From the IMG/VR virus record IMGVR_UViG_3300043449_001239, positions 1 through 45,427 of that record: a stretch of 45,427 nt of DNA. The stretch is one strand, 5' to 3'. How positions within the stretch are numbered: the stretch's first letter is position 1; each line of letters opens with the position of its first letter. Shown piece by piece: positions 1-5,146 of this stretch. The position numbers and the translations under genes are program-made. The notes below the pieces were generated by a model, which was given only the letters and a program-made list of their open reading frames with translations, had not been told where the DNA came from and ran no database searches. Source of the DNA: a virus.

Positions 1-110
1 GTTGAATCAGAGTCATTCTTGTCGATGGATTCCACGATCCCCGCGTAAAGTCCGTACGACTTGTTGGCGAGAATCGCGTACTGTTCAACTTTCTTCGTAG
101 CTTTCTTCAT
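1..110 (-). CDS. 5' part of a second DUF6948-like gene, cut by the window edge
   Basis: This stretch reads on the minus strand as the first 36 codons of the same protein encoded at 486-809, beginning MKKATKKVEQ, and is identical in bases to the 5' end of that gene. It lies directly downstream of the Gly-Tyr repeat gene and is preceded by the same ribosome-binding leader (CACAAGGAGATAAGCC). The matching 3' part is at 45321-45427. If the genome is circular the two pieces would be one gene lacking about 107 bases in the assembly. Joined directly they would be out of frame. Confidence 0.7.
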   Translation of the reverse strand, partial: MKKATKKVEQYAILANKSYGLYAGIVESIDKNDSDS

Positions 111-127
111 TGGCTTATCTCCTTGTG
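1..127. repeat. Direct repeat, left-end copy (identical to 700-826)
   Basis: Bases 1-127 match 700-826 without a difference; the match ends at 128 (G) versus 827 (A). The repeat covers the start of the DUF6948-like gene and its leader. A length of exactly 127 equals a commonly used maximum assembly k-mer, so the left end may be an assembly-graph boundary rather than a physical end. That interpretation is inference. Confidence 0.9.
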
Positions 128-138
128 GTTGTTCGTGT

Positions 139-489
139 TTAGGCTGACTCGCCGTGGCCGTAGCCGTAGCCGTCGCCGTCGCAGTCGCCGTAGCCGTAGC
201 CGGAGCCGTAGCCGGATCCGTCGCCGGAGCCGTCGCAGTCGCCGTAGCCGGCGCCGTAGCCGTAGCCGTGGCCGTAGCCGTAGCCGGAGCCGTAGCCGTC
301 GCAGTCGCCGTAGCCGGAGCCGTAGCCGGCGCCGTAGCCGTAGCCGTGGCCGTAGCCGTAGCCGGAGCCGTAGCCGTCGCAGTCGCCGTCGCAGTCGCCG
401 TAGCCGTAGCCGTCGCCGTAGCCGTGGCCGTAGCCGTAGCCGGAGCCGTAGCCGTCGCAGTCGCCGTAGCCGGAGCCGGAGCCGGTCAT
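139..489 (-). CDS. Gly-Tyr-Asp-Cys hexamer-repeat low-complexity protein, copy 1
   Basis: A 116-residue protein made almost wholly of Gly alternating with Tyr, Asp, Ser, His, Ala or Cys. Recurring GYGDCDG blocks follow an MTGSGSGYG start, and the tail is GHGESA. At DNA level it is a degenerate tandem repeat of GCCGTA-type hexamers. It starts with an ATGA overlap on the stop of the DUF6948-like gene, so it is probably translated by coupling, which argues that it is real despite its simplicity. The frame is kept open through many repeat-length changes, as in the second copy at 45004-45324. Function is unknown. Regular Asp-Cys-Asp blocks could bind metal, and Gly-Tyr repeats are typical of self-associating disordered proteins; both are inference. 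Confidence 0.7.
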   Translation of the reverse strand: MTGSGSGYGDCDGYGSGYGYGHGYGDGYGYGDCDGDCDGYGSGYGYGHGYGYGAGYGSGYGDCDGYGSGYGYGHGYGYGAGYGDCDGSGDGSGYGSGYGYGDCDGDGYGYGHGESA

Positions 490-809
490 TGCTGCGTCGC
501 GGCTTCGATAGACTTACGCGCCTCCGGCGTGCAGTTGAAAATGTTAACGATGCCCGTCAACGTTGCGCTCACAGGAGCGCCGATCCGGCTCTGAGCAGCG
601 TTCTGGCCGCACAGCCCATAAGCCGCAAGAGAGGTGATGCCGCCGGTCTTTCCATACCACCGCGCCACGTGGCGGCAGTCCTTGACCTTGACGGTCAACG
701 TTGAATCAGAGTCATTCTTGTCGATGGATTCCACGATCCCCGCGTAAAGTCCGTACGACTTGTTGGCGAGAATCGCGTACTGTTCAACTTTCTTCGTAGC
801 TTTCTTCAT
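486..809 (-). CDS. DUF6948-like phage protein
   Basis: A 107-residue protein with a basic N-terminus (MKKATKK) and a conserved-looking core containing CRHVARWYG, GGITSLAAYGLCG and SRIGAP. From memory this matches the DUF6948 family of small phage proteins that often sit near recombination genes; no biochemical role is known to me. It lies four bases downstream of the nuclease gene and overlaps the Gly-Tyr repeat gene by ATGA. Its leader CACAAGGAGATAAGCC supplies a strong Shine-Dalgarno. The 5' and 3' parts occur again at the two window ends, so the gene pair is duplicated. Confidence 0.8.
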   Translation of the reverse strand: MKKATKKVEQYAILANKSYGLYAGIVESIDKNDSDSTLTVKVKDCRHVARWYGKTGGITSLAAYGLCGQNAAQSRIGAPVSATLTGIVNIFNCTPEARKSIEAATQQ

Positions 810-826
810 TGGCTTATCTCCTTGTG
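700..826. repeat. Direct repeat, internal copy (identical to 1-127)
   Basis: Internal copy of the 127-base repeat found at the left end. It covers the first 110 bases of the DUF6948-like gene and its leader up to the nuclease stop. Confidence 0.9.
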
Positions 827-1434
827 AGGTTGTAGAAATCGCGAGTGGTCGCCCAATCGCGCAGAATGGAAGGCACGTCGTACTCGATCAGCTTCGGCTC
901 TTTGAAACGCTCGGTCACGTGGATGATCGCGGCCTTGTCGCTAGCAAGAAGAACCCCGTCACGGATCAATGACACATACCCGCCGAGTTGTATGGGGTAC
1001 GTCGGCAGCAAGCTGTACACCGTCTTCAGGTCGTACACCGCGTCAAGGGTCACGATGTCCGCCGTCCCCGCGATCTCGCCGTCATCGCACTGGACTTGAC
1101 ACCGCACATCAGCCGTCATCGGCATGTTGGCGTCTACCCACCAGTTGATTAGCTTTTTGGTGAGGGCCACCGCGTCGTTGCGGTAGCCCGTCACGTCGAT
1201 CTCCCCGAAGCCGCCGTTGACCCACGCGGAAAACATCGCGTCAACCTCGACGCCACGCTCGCGAGCGTTCTCCAGCACCGCATCCGACACGCCGGAGTAC
1301 GACGGCGGCCAAACTGCGCGGATGACGCTGGACACCGACGGCAGTTCGCGATCACCGCGCTTGTAGACGTGGTGGCAGTCGTGGAACCGCAGTTCGGATT
1401 CAGGTCCAACCGTGGCACACGTGCAGGCGCTCAT
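814..1434 (-). CDS. RecB/Cas4-like PD-(D/E)XK nuclease
   Basis: A 206-residue protein with the PD-(D/E)XK exonuclease signature: GTADIVTLDAVYDLKT about two thirds along (acidic Asp in GTAD, then Asp-Leu-Lys) followed by QLGGYV, which matches motif IV of RecB/Cas4/YqaJ-type nucleases. In phages this family resects duplex ends so that a single-strand annealing protein can load. The ERF-family annealing protein is encoded further along the same leftward transcription unit. The start at 1434 overlaps the small membrane gene upstream as ATGA. Family assignment is firm; precise polarity and substrate are inferred. Confidence 0.85.
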   Translation of the reverse strand: MSACTCATVGPESELRFHDCHHVYKRGDRELPSVSSVIRAVWPPSYSGVSDAVLENARERGVEVDAMFSAWVNGGFGEIDVTGYRNDAVALTKKLINWWVDANMPMTADVRCQVQCDDGEIAGTADIVTLDAVYDLKTVYSLLPTYPIQLGGYVSLIRDGVLLASDKAAIIHVTERFKEPKLIEYDVPSILRDWATTRDFYNLTRR

Positions 1435-1529
1435 CTGTCCCCCAGCAAATAGAGGACAAGTCCAATCGCGGCAAACACGACGGCCAATGCCAGTCCGGCA
1501 GCTACGATCACGTCAGCAATAGTGCACAC
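1431..1529 (-). CDS. Small single-pass membrane protein
   Basis: A 32-codon reading frame starting with GTG at 1529. It has a GGAGG ribosome-binding site at 1534-1538 and ends in an ATGA overlap with the nuclease start. The product (residues 4-30) is almost entirely hydrophobic (IADVIVAAGLALAVVF, then AIGLVLYLLG), predicting one transmembrane helix. Function is unknown. Position, Shine-Dalgarno and coupling support it. Confidence 0.6.
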   Translation of the reverse strand: MCTIADVIVAAGLALAVVFAAIGLVLYLLGDR

Positions 1530-1554
1530 TTTTCCTCCGGCACGTAGCGGCGGA

Positions 1555-1806
1555 TCATTCCACCCCCGCGAGCTTCTTAAGCCACTTCAATTGAAGCTCC
1601 GTGATGCGAAGCCGATCTTCGCCGTACTTCTCCAGGCGTTCCGACGTTTGCTCCACGAACGGCCGCGACTTGTCGTCGAGACTGTCGTAGTCGATGAGCC
1701 CGAGAAGCTCGCCGATGCCGCCGTGGCCTTCGATTCGCGGTGACGCGGATTGCGACTGACCGGCCACGGTCAGCCGGAGTTCGGTGTTGCACTTGGGGCA
1801 TCTCAT
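1555..1806 (-). CDS. Hypothetical protein with N-terminal CxxC
   Basis: An 83-residue protein starting MRCPKCNTELRL, a single CPKC knuckle like half of a zinc ribbon, followed by a helical charged C-terminal half (SERLEKYGEDRLRITELQLK). It overlaps the upstream gene by ATGA at 1803-1806. No family recognised beyond the zinc-knuckle-like start. Confidence 0.7.
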   Translation of the reverse strand: MRCPKCNTELRLTVAGQSQSASPRIEGHGGIGELLGLIDYDSLDDKSRPFVEQTSERLEKYGEDRLRITELQLKWLKKLAGVE

Positions 1807-2015
1807 GCGTCGAGCCTCCGGAGCACGTCCTTGAACGCGGACAGGCGGCCGCTGAGCAGGATGCAGTTCGCGTCCGCTGGAGCTTGCGGCAGCAGCGTGC
1901 CGAGGTCCTCAAGGGTTGCGATGGACGCCACGCAGTACGCGCGGAGTTCCTTCACGGTTGCGGCGTAATCGCGACGCCGTGCGCGCTGTCGTTTGGGCTT
2001 GTTTTCGGTCTCCAT
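1803..2015 (-). CDS. Hypothetical small basic protein
   Basis: A 70-residue protein with a very basic N-terminus (KPKRQRARRRDYAATVKEL), then a helical region. It is the first clear gene of the leftward recombination operon. It has a strong ribosome-binding site (AAAGGAG six bases before ATG) and lies about 190 bases from the divergent promoter block near 2223. No family recognised. Confidence 0.7.
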   Translation of the reverse strand: METENKPKRQRARRRDYAATVKELRAYCVASIATLEDLGTLLPQAPADANCILLSGRLSAFKDVLRRLDA

Positions 2016-2078
2016 GATTTCTCCTTTTGTGAAGTGCGTGCGGGCCGGGATAAACCGGCTAGCTGCTTTTGAGGTTTA

Positions 2079-2195
2079 TTACGCCCCTACCACGTTCCGT
2101 CCCATGTACGGCATTCCGGCACCGCATCTGATTGACGGCAGCTCCAAACTCTTCGCCGCCTCTTTGGGCGTGTCCTTCCACGCCGCCGCACGCAC
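2079..2195 (-). CDS. Possible short leftward gene, 38 codons
   Basis: A GTG-started frame (product VRAAAWKDTPKEAAKSLELP and on to GRNVVGA) just downstream of a minus-strand promoter candidate (TTGACA at 2223-2228, TAGAAA at 2200-2205). AAAGG lies close to the start. The helical segment resembles part of a small DNA-binding protein but is too short to assign. It may be only a shadow frame. Confidence 0.3.
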   Translation of the reverse strand: MRAAAWKDTPKEAAKSLELPSIRCGAGMPYMGRNVVGA

Positions 2196-2199
2196 GACC

Positions 2200-2269
2200 T
2201 TTCTACGCTTCGCCAAAACGCATGTCAACAAAAAAATGTTTGTGTTTGTTTCCGCTCCCTTGCTATGGT
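2200..2269. promoter_or_regulatory. Divergent promoter block A
   Basis: The gene-free stretch 2016-2276 holds a block almost identical to 43014-43063. On the plus strand there is an extended -10 (TGCTATGGT, -10 hexamer at 2264-2269) preceded by TTGTGT. On the minus strand there is TTGACA (2223-2228), 17 bases, then TAGAAA (2200-2205). AACA-N6-TGTT (2227-2230 and 2237-2240) is a small inverted repeat shared by both blocks and is a candidate operator. A hairpin GCCGG/CCGGC lies near 2045-2061 in the leftward leader. Confidence 0.55.
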
Positions 2270-2276
2270 GTGCGGC

Positions 2277-2375
2277 ATGAAGACGAACCAGGCTCTGACG
2301 AAAAGGCAGATCGAGAAGGCGGCGAAGCTTCACGTCGTGGACGAACTCCGCAAGATACGCCGGAGGGTGAAATGA
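2277..2375 (+). CDS. Small basic protein, probably leaderless start
   Basis: A 32-residue product (MKTNQALTKRQIEKAAKLHV, then VDELRKIRRRVK), helical and basic. The ATG sits 8 bases after the -10 hexamer of divergent promoter block A, where transcription should begin, so the message may be leaderless; I see no Shine-Dalgarno. It ends in an ATGA overlap with the next gene. It could be a small nucleic-acid-binding protein, but that is inference. Confidence 0.55.
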   Translation: MKTNQALTKRQIEKAAKLHVVDELRKIRRRVK

Positions 2376-2605
2376 AGACAAAGCCAGACCCAATCGGGCG
2401 CGACATCGAGGGCAATCCGTTTATGATCCCAGACGATCAGCACGACTTCATCGGGTTCAGCCATTGCTTTGGCTGCGCTCGGAAGGCATACGACGAACTT
2501 TCCAACGCTTATCGCAGCCTTCTTGGCGAAGTGGCGAGAGCGAAGTGTGAACCCACGCCGAAAGATGGAGCGATGCCGCTGCCGGCACCGCCGGAGGAGA
2601 AATGA
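2372..2605 (+). CDS. Hypothetical protein with CxxC
   Basis: A 77-residue protein starting MKTKPDPIGRDIEGNPF and containing CFGCARKAYDEL. The start at 2372 is chosen because it has GGAGG just upstream and an ATGA overlap with the previous gene; the longer open frame upstream reads through the promoter. It ends in an ATGA overlap with the ASCH-like gene. No family recognised. Confidence 0.7.
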   Translation: MKTKPDPIGRDIEGNPFMIPDDQHDFIGFSHCFGCARKAYDELSNAYRSLLGEVARAKCEPTPKDGAMPLPAPPEEK

Positions 2606-3216
2606 AAGAGCGACCGATCATCTTCAGCGCCGAGTCAGTGCGCGCGATCCTTGAAGGGCGGAAGACGCAGACGCGGCGAGTCTTGAAGGGTTCGACGGAA
2701 TTCAATGGGCCGTACAACCCGAACTATCTTCGCATCCATCAACACGAAGACGGATGGAAACGCATTTGTCCGCTCGGCGTCATCGGCGACCGGCTCTGGG
2801 TGCGGGAATCGCATCGCCTACTCGCATGCGCGTGCTCAGAAACATGCCGCGTAAAAGAGCATGTGTTTTACGAGGCGGATCAGTCGGGATATGAAGGCGC
2901 ATCAATGGAACGTCTTCGCTCGCCAATCCACATGCCGCGCTGGGCGTCACGCCTGACGCTGGAAATTACCGACGTGCGCGTCCAGCATCTTCAGGACATC
3001 ACCGAAGCCGATTCCATTGCCGAAGGGATGCACAAATTCAAACTACCCGTTGGCGATGTGTACGGATTCGATCCACGTGGTACGCCGGGGGCATGCGTTG
3101 GAGATAGCGCTGTTGATGCGTTCTCCCTAGCGTGGGACCATTTCAACGTCAAGCACGCTCCGTGGGCCTCAAATCCGTTGATTTGGGCCATCACTTTCAG
3201 AAAGGTATCCAAATGA
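2602..3216 (+). CDS. ASCH/PUA-like phage protein
   Basis: A 204-residue protein beginning with the hallmark of a widespread phage family, MKERPIIFSAESVRAILEGR followed by KTQTRRV. It then has GDRLWVRES, PRWASRLTLEITDVRVQHLQ, AFSLAWDHFN and SNPLIWAITFRKV. These segments match the small beta-barrel ASCH/PUA-like fold, sometimes annotated as a phage morphogenetic protein. The likely role is nucleic-acid or modified-base recognition, but no direct function is established. It is coupled to both neighbours by ATGA overlaps. Confidence 0.8.
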   Translation: MKERPIIFSAESVRAILEGRKTQTRRVLKGSTEFNGPYNPNYLRIHQHEDGWKRICPLGVIGDRLWVRESHRLLACACSETCRVKEHVFYEADQSGYEGASMERLRSPIHMPRWASRLTLEITDVRVQHLQDITEADSIAEGMHKFKLPVGDVYGFDPRGTPGACVGDSAVDAFSLAWDHFNVKHAPWASNPLIWAITFRKVSK

Positions 3217-3473
3217 CCTACGCCGAACTGACCGAAAAGGCCAAGCGCGGCATGCGTAGATCCCGCGTGGACGATCCCGCACTGCCGGTGCGCCTGCGCC
3301 TCGCCGAGATGCGCCACGAGGCGGGGCTGACCTCGTGGGCCGCGTTTGCCAAGCGGCATGGCGTGTCCGCGCAGTTGTTGCTGTACGTGTTGAGCGGCGT
3401 GCAGGAGCCTGGTCCGGCTGTGTTGCGGATCACCGGCTTTGAGAAAGTCGTGACTTACCGGAGGAAGAAATGA
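3213..3473 (+). CDS. Helix-turn-helix DNA-binding protein (XRE-like)
   Basis: An 86-residue protein. The middle (RLRLAEMRHEAGLTSWAAFA, then KRHGVSAQLLLYVLSGVQEP) has the spacing of a Cro/CI-type helix-turn-helix with a VSAQLLLYVLSG recognition region. It begins in an ATGA overlap with the ASCH-like gene. It may be the early-region regulator acting on the repeated promoter blocks, which is inference from position. The 3' end, KVVTYRRKK, encodes the ribosome-binding site of the next gene and is duplicated at the end of that gene. Confidence 0.7.
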   Translation: MTYAELTEKAKRGMRRSRVDDPALPVRLRLAEMRHEAGLTSWAAFAKRHGVSAQLLLYVLSGVQEPGPAVLRITGFEKVVTYRRKK

Positions 3474-3604
3474 CGGGACTCGCGATTGCGGCGGTAGCTA
3501 TTTTTGCGGCGGCGGGACTTATCAAGGCGACGTTGTTTCTATGGCTACTTTATGACGACCGCGAATTTCGGCAGAAGGTCGTGACATACCGGAGGCGGAA
3601 GTGA
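3470..3604 (+). CDS. Small membrane protein, 44 residues
   Basis: The product MTGLAIAAVAIFAAAGLIKA, then TLFLWLLYDDREFRQ and KVVTYRRRK, has one strong hydrophobic helix (residues 3-27) followed by a basic tail. It starts at ATGA with CCGGAGG upstream. Its last 32 bases are a near copy of the last 32 bases of the preceding gene (3442-3473 versus 3573-3604, five differences), so the membrane gene appears inserted with duplication of the gene junction. Confidence 0.6.
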   Translation: MTGLAIAAVAIFAAAGLIKATLFLWLLYDDREFRQKVVTYRRRK

Positions 3605-3813
3605 GTAAGCCGACGATCACCAATGTCGATGTCTGGCTGGTTTGTGTGCAAGCTTACGGCGCATGGTTCCCGCAAATGTCGCTGAATGGCTGGCAAAGGC
3701 AGGAAGATGCCGAAGAAAGCGCGGTTGAGTGGCGGCTGAAATTCCCGCACCGCAAATTCAAGGTAGTGCGCTACACACCGGCCGGTAATGCGCGCTCCAG
3801 CCGGAAGAAGTGA
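3601..3813 (+). CDS. Hypothetical protein, 70 residues
   Basis: It starts with GTG in a GTGA overlap and a GGAGG site eight bases upstream. The product contains VDVWLVCVQAYGAWFPQMSL and KFPHRKFKVVRYTPAG. The KFKVVRY segment near its C-terminus again resembles the KVVTYRR tails of the two genes upstream. It is the last gene of this rightward operon and faces the leftward operon end at 3823. No family recognised. Confidence 0.65.
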   Translation: MSKPTITNVDVWLVCVQAYGAWFPQMSLNGWQRQEDAEESAVEWRLKFPHRKFKVVRYTPAGNARSSRKK

Positions 3814-3822
3814 CGATGGCAA

Positions 3823-4026
3823 CTACTTAGTCGGGTCTTCGCAGTCCCACGAAGCATCTTCGATTTGCTTCTCCAGTTCGGCGATGCGCTTGTCCTTCTG
3901 AATCAGCCGCTCGTTCATGGCTTCGATGCGAGCGAAAAGCACCGCCACGCGCTCTTCGAGGTACCGCTCGCGTTCGGACATTTCCTGTGGCCCTCGGTTG
4001 TCAACGGTTCGTAGTGTCGTAGTCAT
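3823..4026 (-). CDS. Small coiled-coil protein
   Basis: A 67-residue protein, mainly one long heptad-like helix (SERERYLEERVAVLFARIEA, then MNERLIQKDKRIAELEKQIE), predicted to be a coiled coil. The start at 4026 (MTTTLRTVDN) overlaps the upstream stop as ATGA; the longer frame to 4122 lacks such support. It is the last gene of the long leftward operon. Function unknown. Confidence 0.65.
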   Translation of the reverse strand: MTTTLRTVDNRGPQEMSERERYLEERVAVLFARIEAMNERLIQKDKRIAELEKQIEDASWDCEDPTK

Positions 4027-4295
4027 TTCGTCCTCGCTTTCTTGAGTTCTTCGACCATGCAGCGAAACGCAGCCACAAGGCTGACCTGCGGACAGTCCTC
4101 CCTGTGCCCATAGCTGTCGCACTCATCAAGGCAGGGGAAGTTTGCCTCGTCGCTCAGCGCATCAGCCCAGAACGTTCGCAGCGACCAAAGTTCTCCCTCG
4201 ATGGATTGTCCGCGATGCGCCACAGAACGTGGCGGCAATGCCGGAGGATCGCCATTGTCTGCTTCTAGCCGCGCCAGCCGTTCTTCCGCCGTCAT
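4023..4295 (-). CDS. Hypothetical Cys-containing protein
   Basis: A 90-residue protein starting MTAEERLARLEADNGDPPAL. It contains FPCLDECDSYGHREDCPQVS, a possible metal-binding cluster, then a helical end. The start at 4295 is chosen for its ATGA overlap with the preceding membrane gene; an upstream ATG at 4358 is possible. Confidence 0.6.
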   Translation of the reverse strand: MTAEERLARLEADNGDPPALPPRSVAHRGQSIEGELWSLRTFWADALSDEANFPCLDECDSYGHREDCPQVSLVAAFRCMVEELKKARTK

Positions 4296-4393
4296 CGCGT
4301 ACGCTCCATCAGATGCGCCAACGCGTAGATAGAGAAAGTCATCGCAATCACGAGCCATCGGGGCAGCGGGATGTCCTCAGTAAGCCACTTCAT
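4292..4393 (-). CDS. Tiny membrane protein, 33 residues
   Basis: The product MKWLTEDIPLPRWLVIAMTF, then SIYALAHLMERTR, has one transmembrane helix. The start overlaps the previous stop (ATGA). Its last 17 bases (4292-4308) are identical to the end of the preceding gene (4390-4406); both products end in ERTR. This is another gene-junction duplication. Confidence 0.5.
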   Translation of the reverse strand: MKWLTEDIPLPRWLVIAMTFSIYALAHLMERTR

Positions 4394-4530
4394 CGCGTAC
4401 GCTCCACGGTAGTCGAAACGATGCGGCGGCACGTCGGCAGCTCCGCCATGATGAGAAAGCCGATTGCGAACCCGATGGAGTACAGCACCAAGTCTCGGCG
4501 TGTTATCAGTCCAGTCAGCCATGCGGTCAT
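4390..4530 (-). CDS. Tiny membrane protein, 46 residues
   Basis: The product starts MTAWLTGLITRRDLVLYSIG and continues FAIGFLIMAELPTC, with one hydrophobic segment, ending VERTR. The start at 4530 follows AAAGGAGACAAA, a strong ribosome-binding site, and overlaps the upstream stop. Its 3' end is duplicated in the next gene. Confidence 0.55.
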   Translation of the reverse strand: MTAWLTGLITRRDLVLYSIGFAIGFLIMAELPTCRRIVSTTVERTR

Positions 4531-4904
4531 TTTGTCTCCTTTGCTAGTGCAATCTGAAGGGCGCAGTTGACGACAGCATCCCGCTCGCTGTGGTTTGACC
4601 AACACGGTGGCATCATGTCATCGTTTACCTCATTCCGAATGCCGCACTCTGCGCTTCCATCGCTGAACACCTCAGTAAAGACGGAAACGCAGTCTGTCTT
4701 GAGTAAGTGTTCCGCGAACGCCGGCATCTTCCGCCGCAACTCCGCGCAGTCGGCATCGAATGTGAGCGGGTTCCAGCTACGTCGTGCTGCGAACTCCCCG
4801 TCGGGAGTTTGCCAATGAGGCATAACCCCAAGCTGCGGGATTAACCACCACCTCCACCCCATAATCTTGGTCGCGATCAGGTCGATCTTCTCCGCGTCGG
4901 TCAT
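4527..4904 (-). CDS. Phage ABA-sandwich (BC1872-like) protein
   Basis: A 125-residue protein beginning MTDAEKIDLIATKIMGWRWW, then NPLTFDADCAELRRKM, SVFTEVFSDGSAECG and HSERDAVVNCALQIALA. The ATKIMGW start and the final PERAI/CALQIALA-type helix match the small 'phage ABA sandwich' family of unknown function as I recall it. The ATG at 4904 overlaps the upstream stop (ATGA) and has GGAGGGC before it. An in-frame ATG at 4916 is less likely. Confidence 0.65.
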   Translation of the reverse strand: MTDAEKIDLIATKIMGWRWWLIPQLGVMPHWQTPDGEFAARRSWNPLTFDADCAELRRKMPAFAEHLLKTDCVSVFTEVFSDGSAECGIRNEVNDDMMPPCWSNHSERDAVVNCALQIALAKETK

Positions 4905-5146
4905 TTTGCCCTCCATCCGCCGGCCGGAGCCAGCGGCAATCTGATACGTGCGCGCCTCGCGGCCCTTGCCGCCTCGATGCTGTGCTGGCTTGGGGACTCA
5001 CGCGCAACGTCCGGCTTGCGGCACGCGGGGCAGCTAAACGCTGAGTCGTCGCACCATTTCGCCGTCATGAAAAACTTGCGGCAGATCTCGCACTTGCGAA
5101 GGTGCGGCTGCCGGAAGCGGTCACGGTCGCCGTTGTCGACGCTCAT
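4901..5146 (-). CDS. Small zinc-ribbon protein
   Basis: An 81-residue protein with two CxxC knuckles, CEICRKFFMTAKWC and FSCPACRK, roughly residues 19-43, then a basic Arg/Ala-rich tail. It is probably a zinc-binding accessory protein. The start overlaps the helicase stop by ATGA, placing it in the same operon. Confidence 0.65.
   Translation of the reverse strand: MSVDNGDRDRFRQPHLRKCEICRKFFMTAKWCDDSAFSCPACRKPDVARESPSQHSIEAARAARRARIRLPLAPAGGWRAK

Noticed and set aside
1-700. CRISPR-like array from the regular repeats near the left end
   Set aside because: The repeats are hexamer-scale and coding; there are no constant repeats with unique spacers.
123-704. Plus-strand Arg/Ser-rich and Ala/Val-rich frames across the hexamer repeat
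   Set aside because: They are other frames of the GCCGTA-type repeat. Only the minus-strand Gly-Tyr frame has a ribosome-binding context, coupling and a second copy with the same ends.
2079-2393. A 104-codon minus-strand frame
   Set aside because: It lies across two coupled plus-strand genes and the promoter block; only its last 38 codons are kept as a weak candidate.
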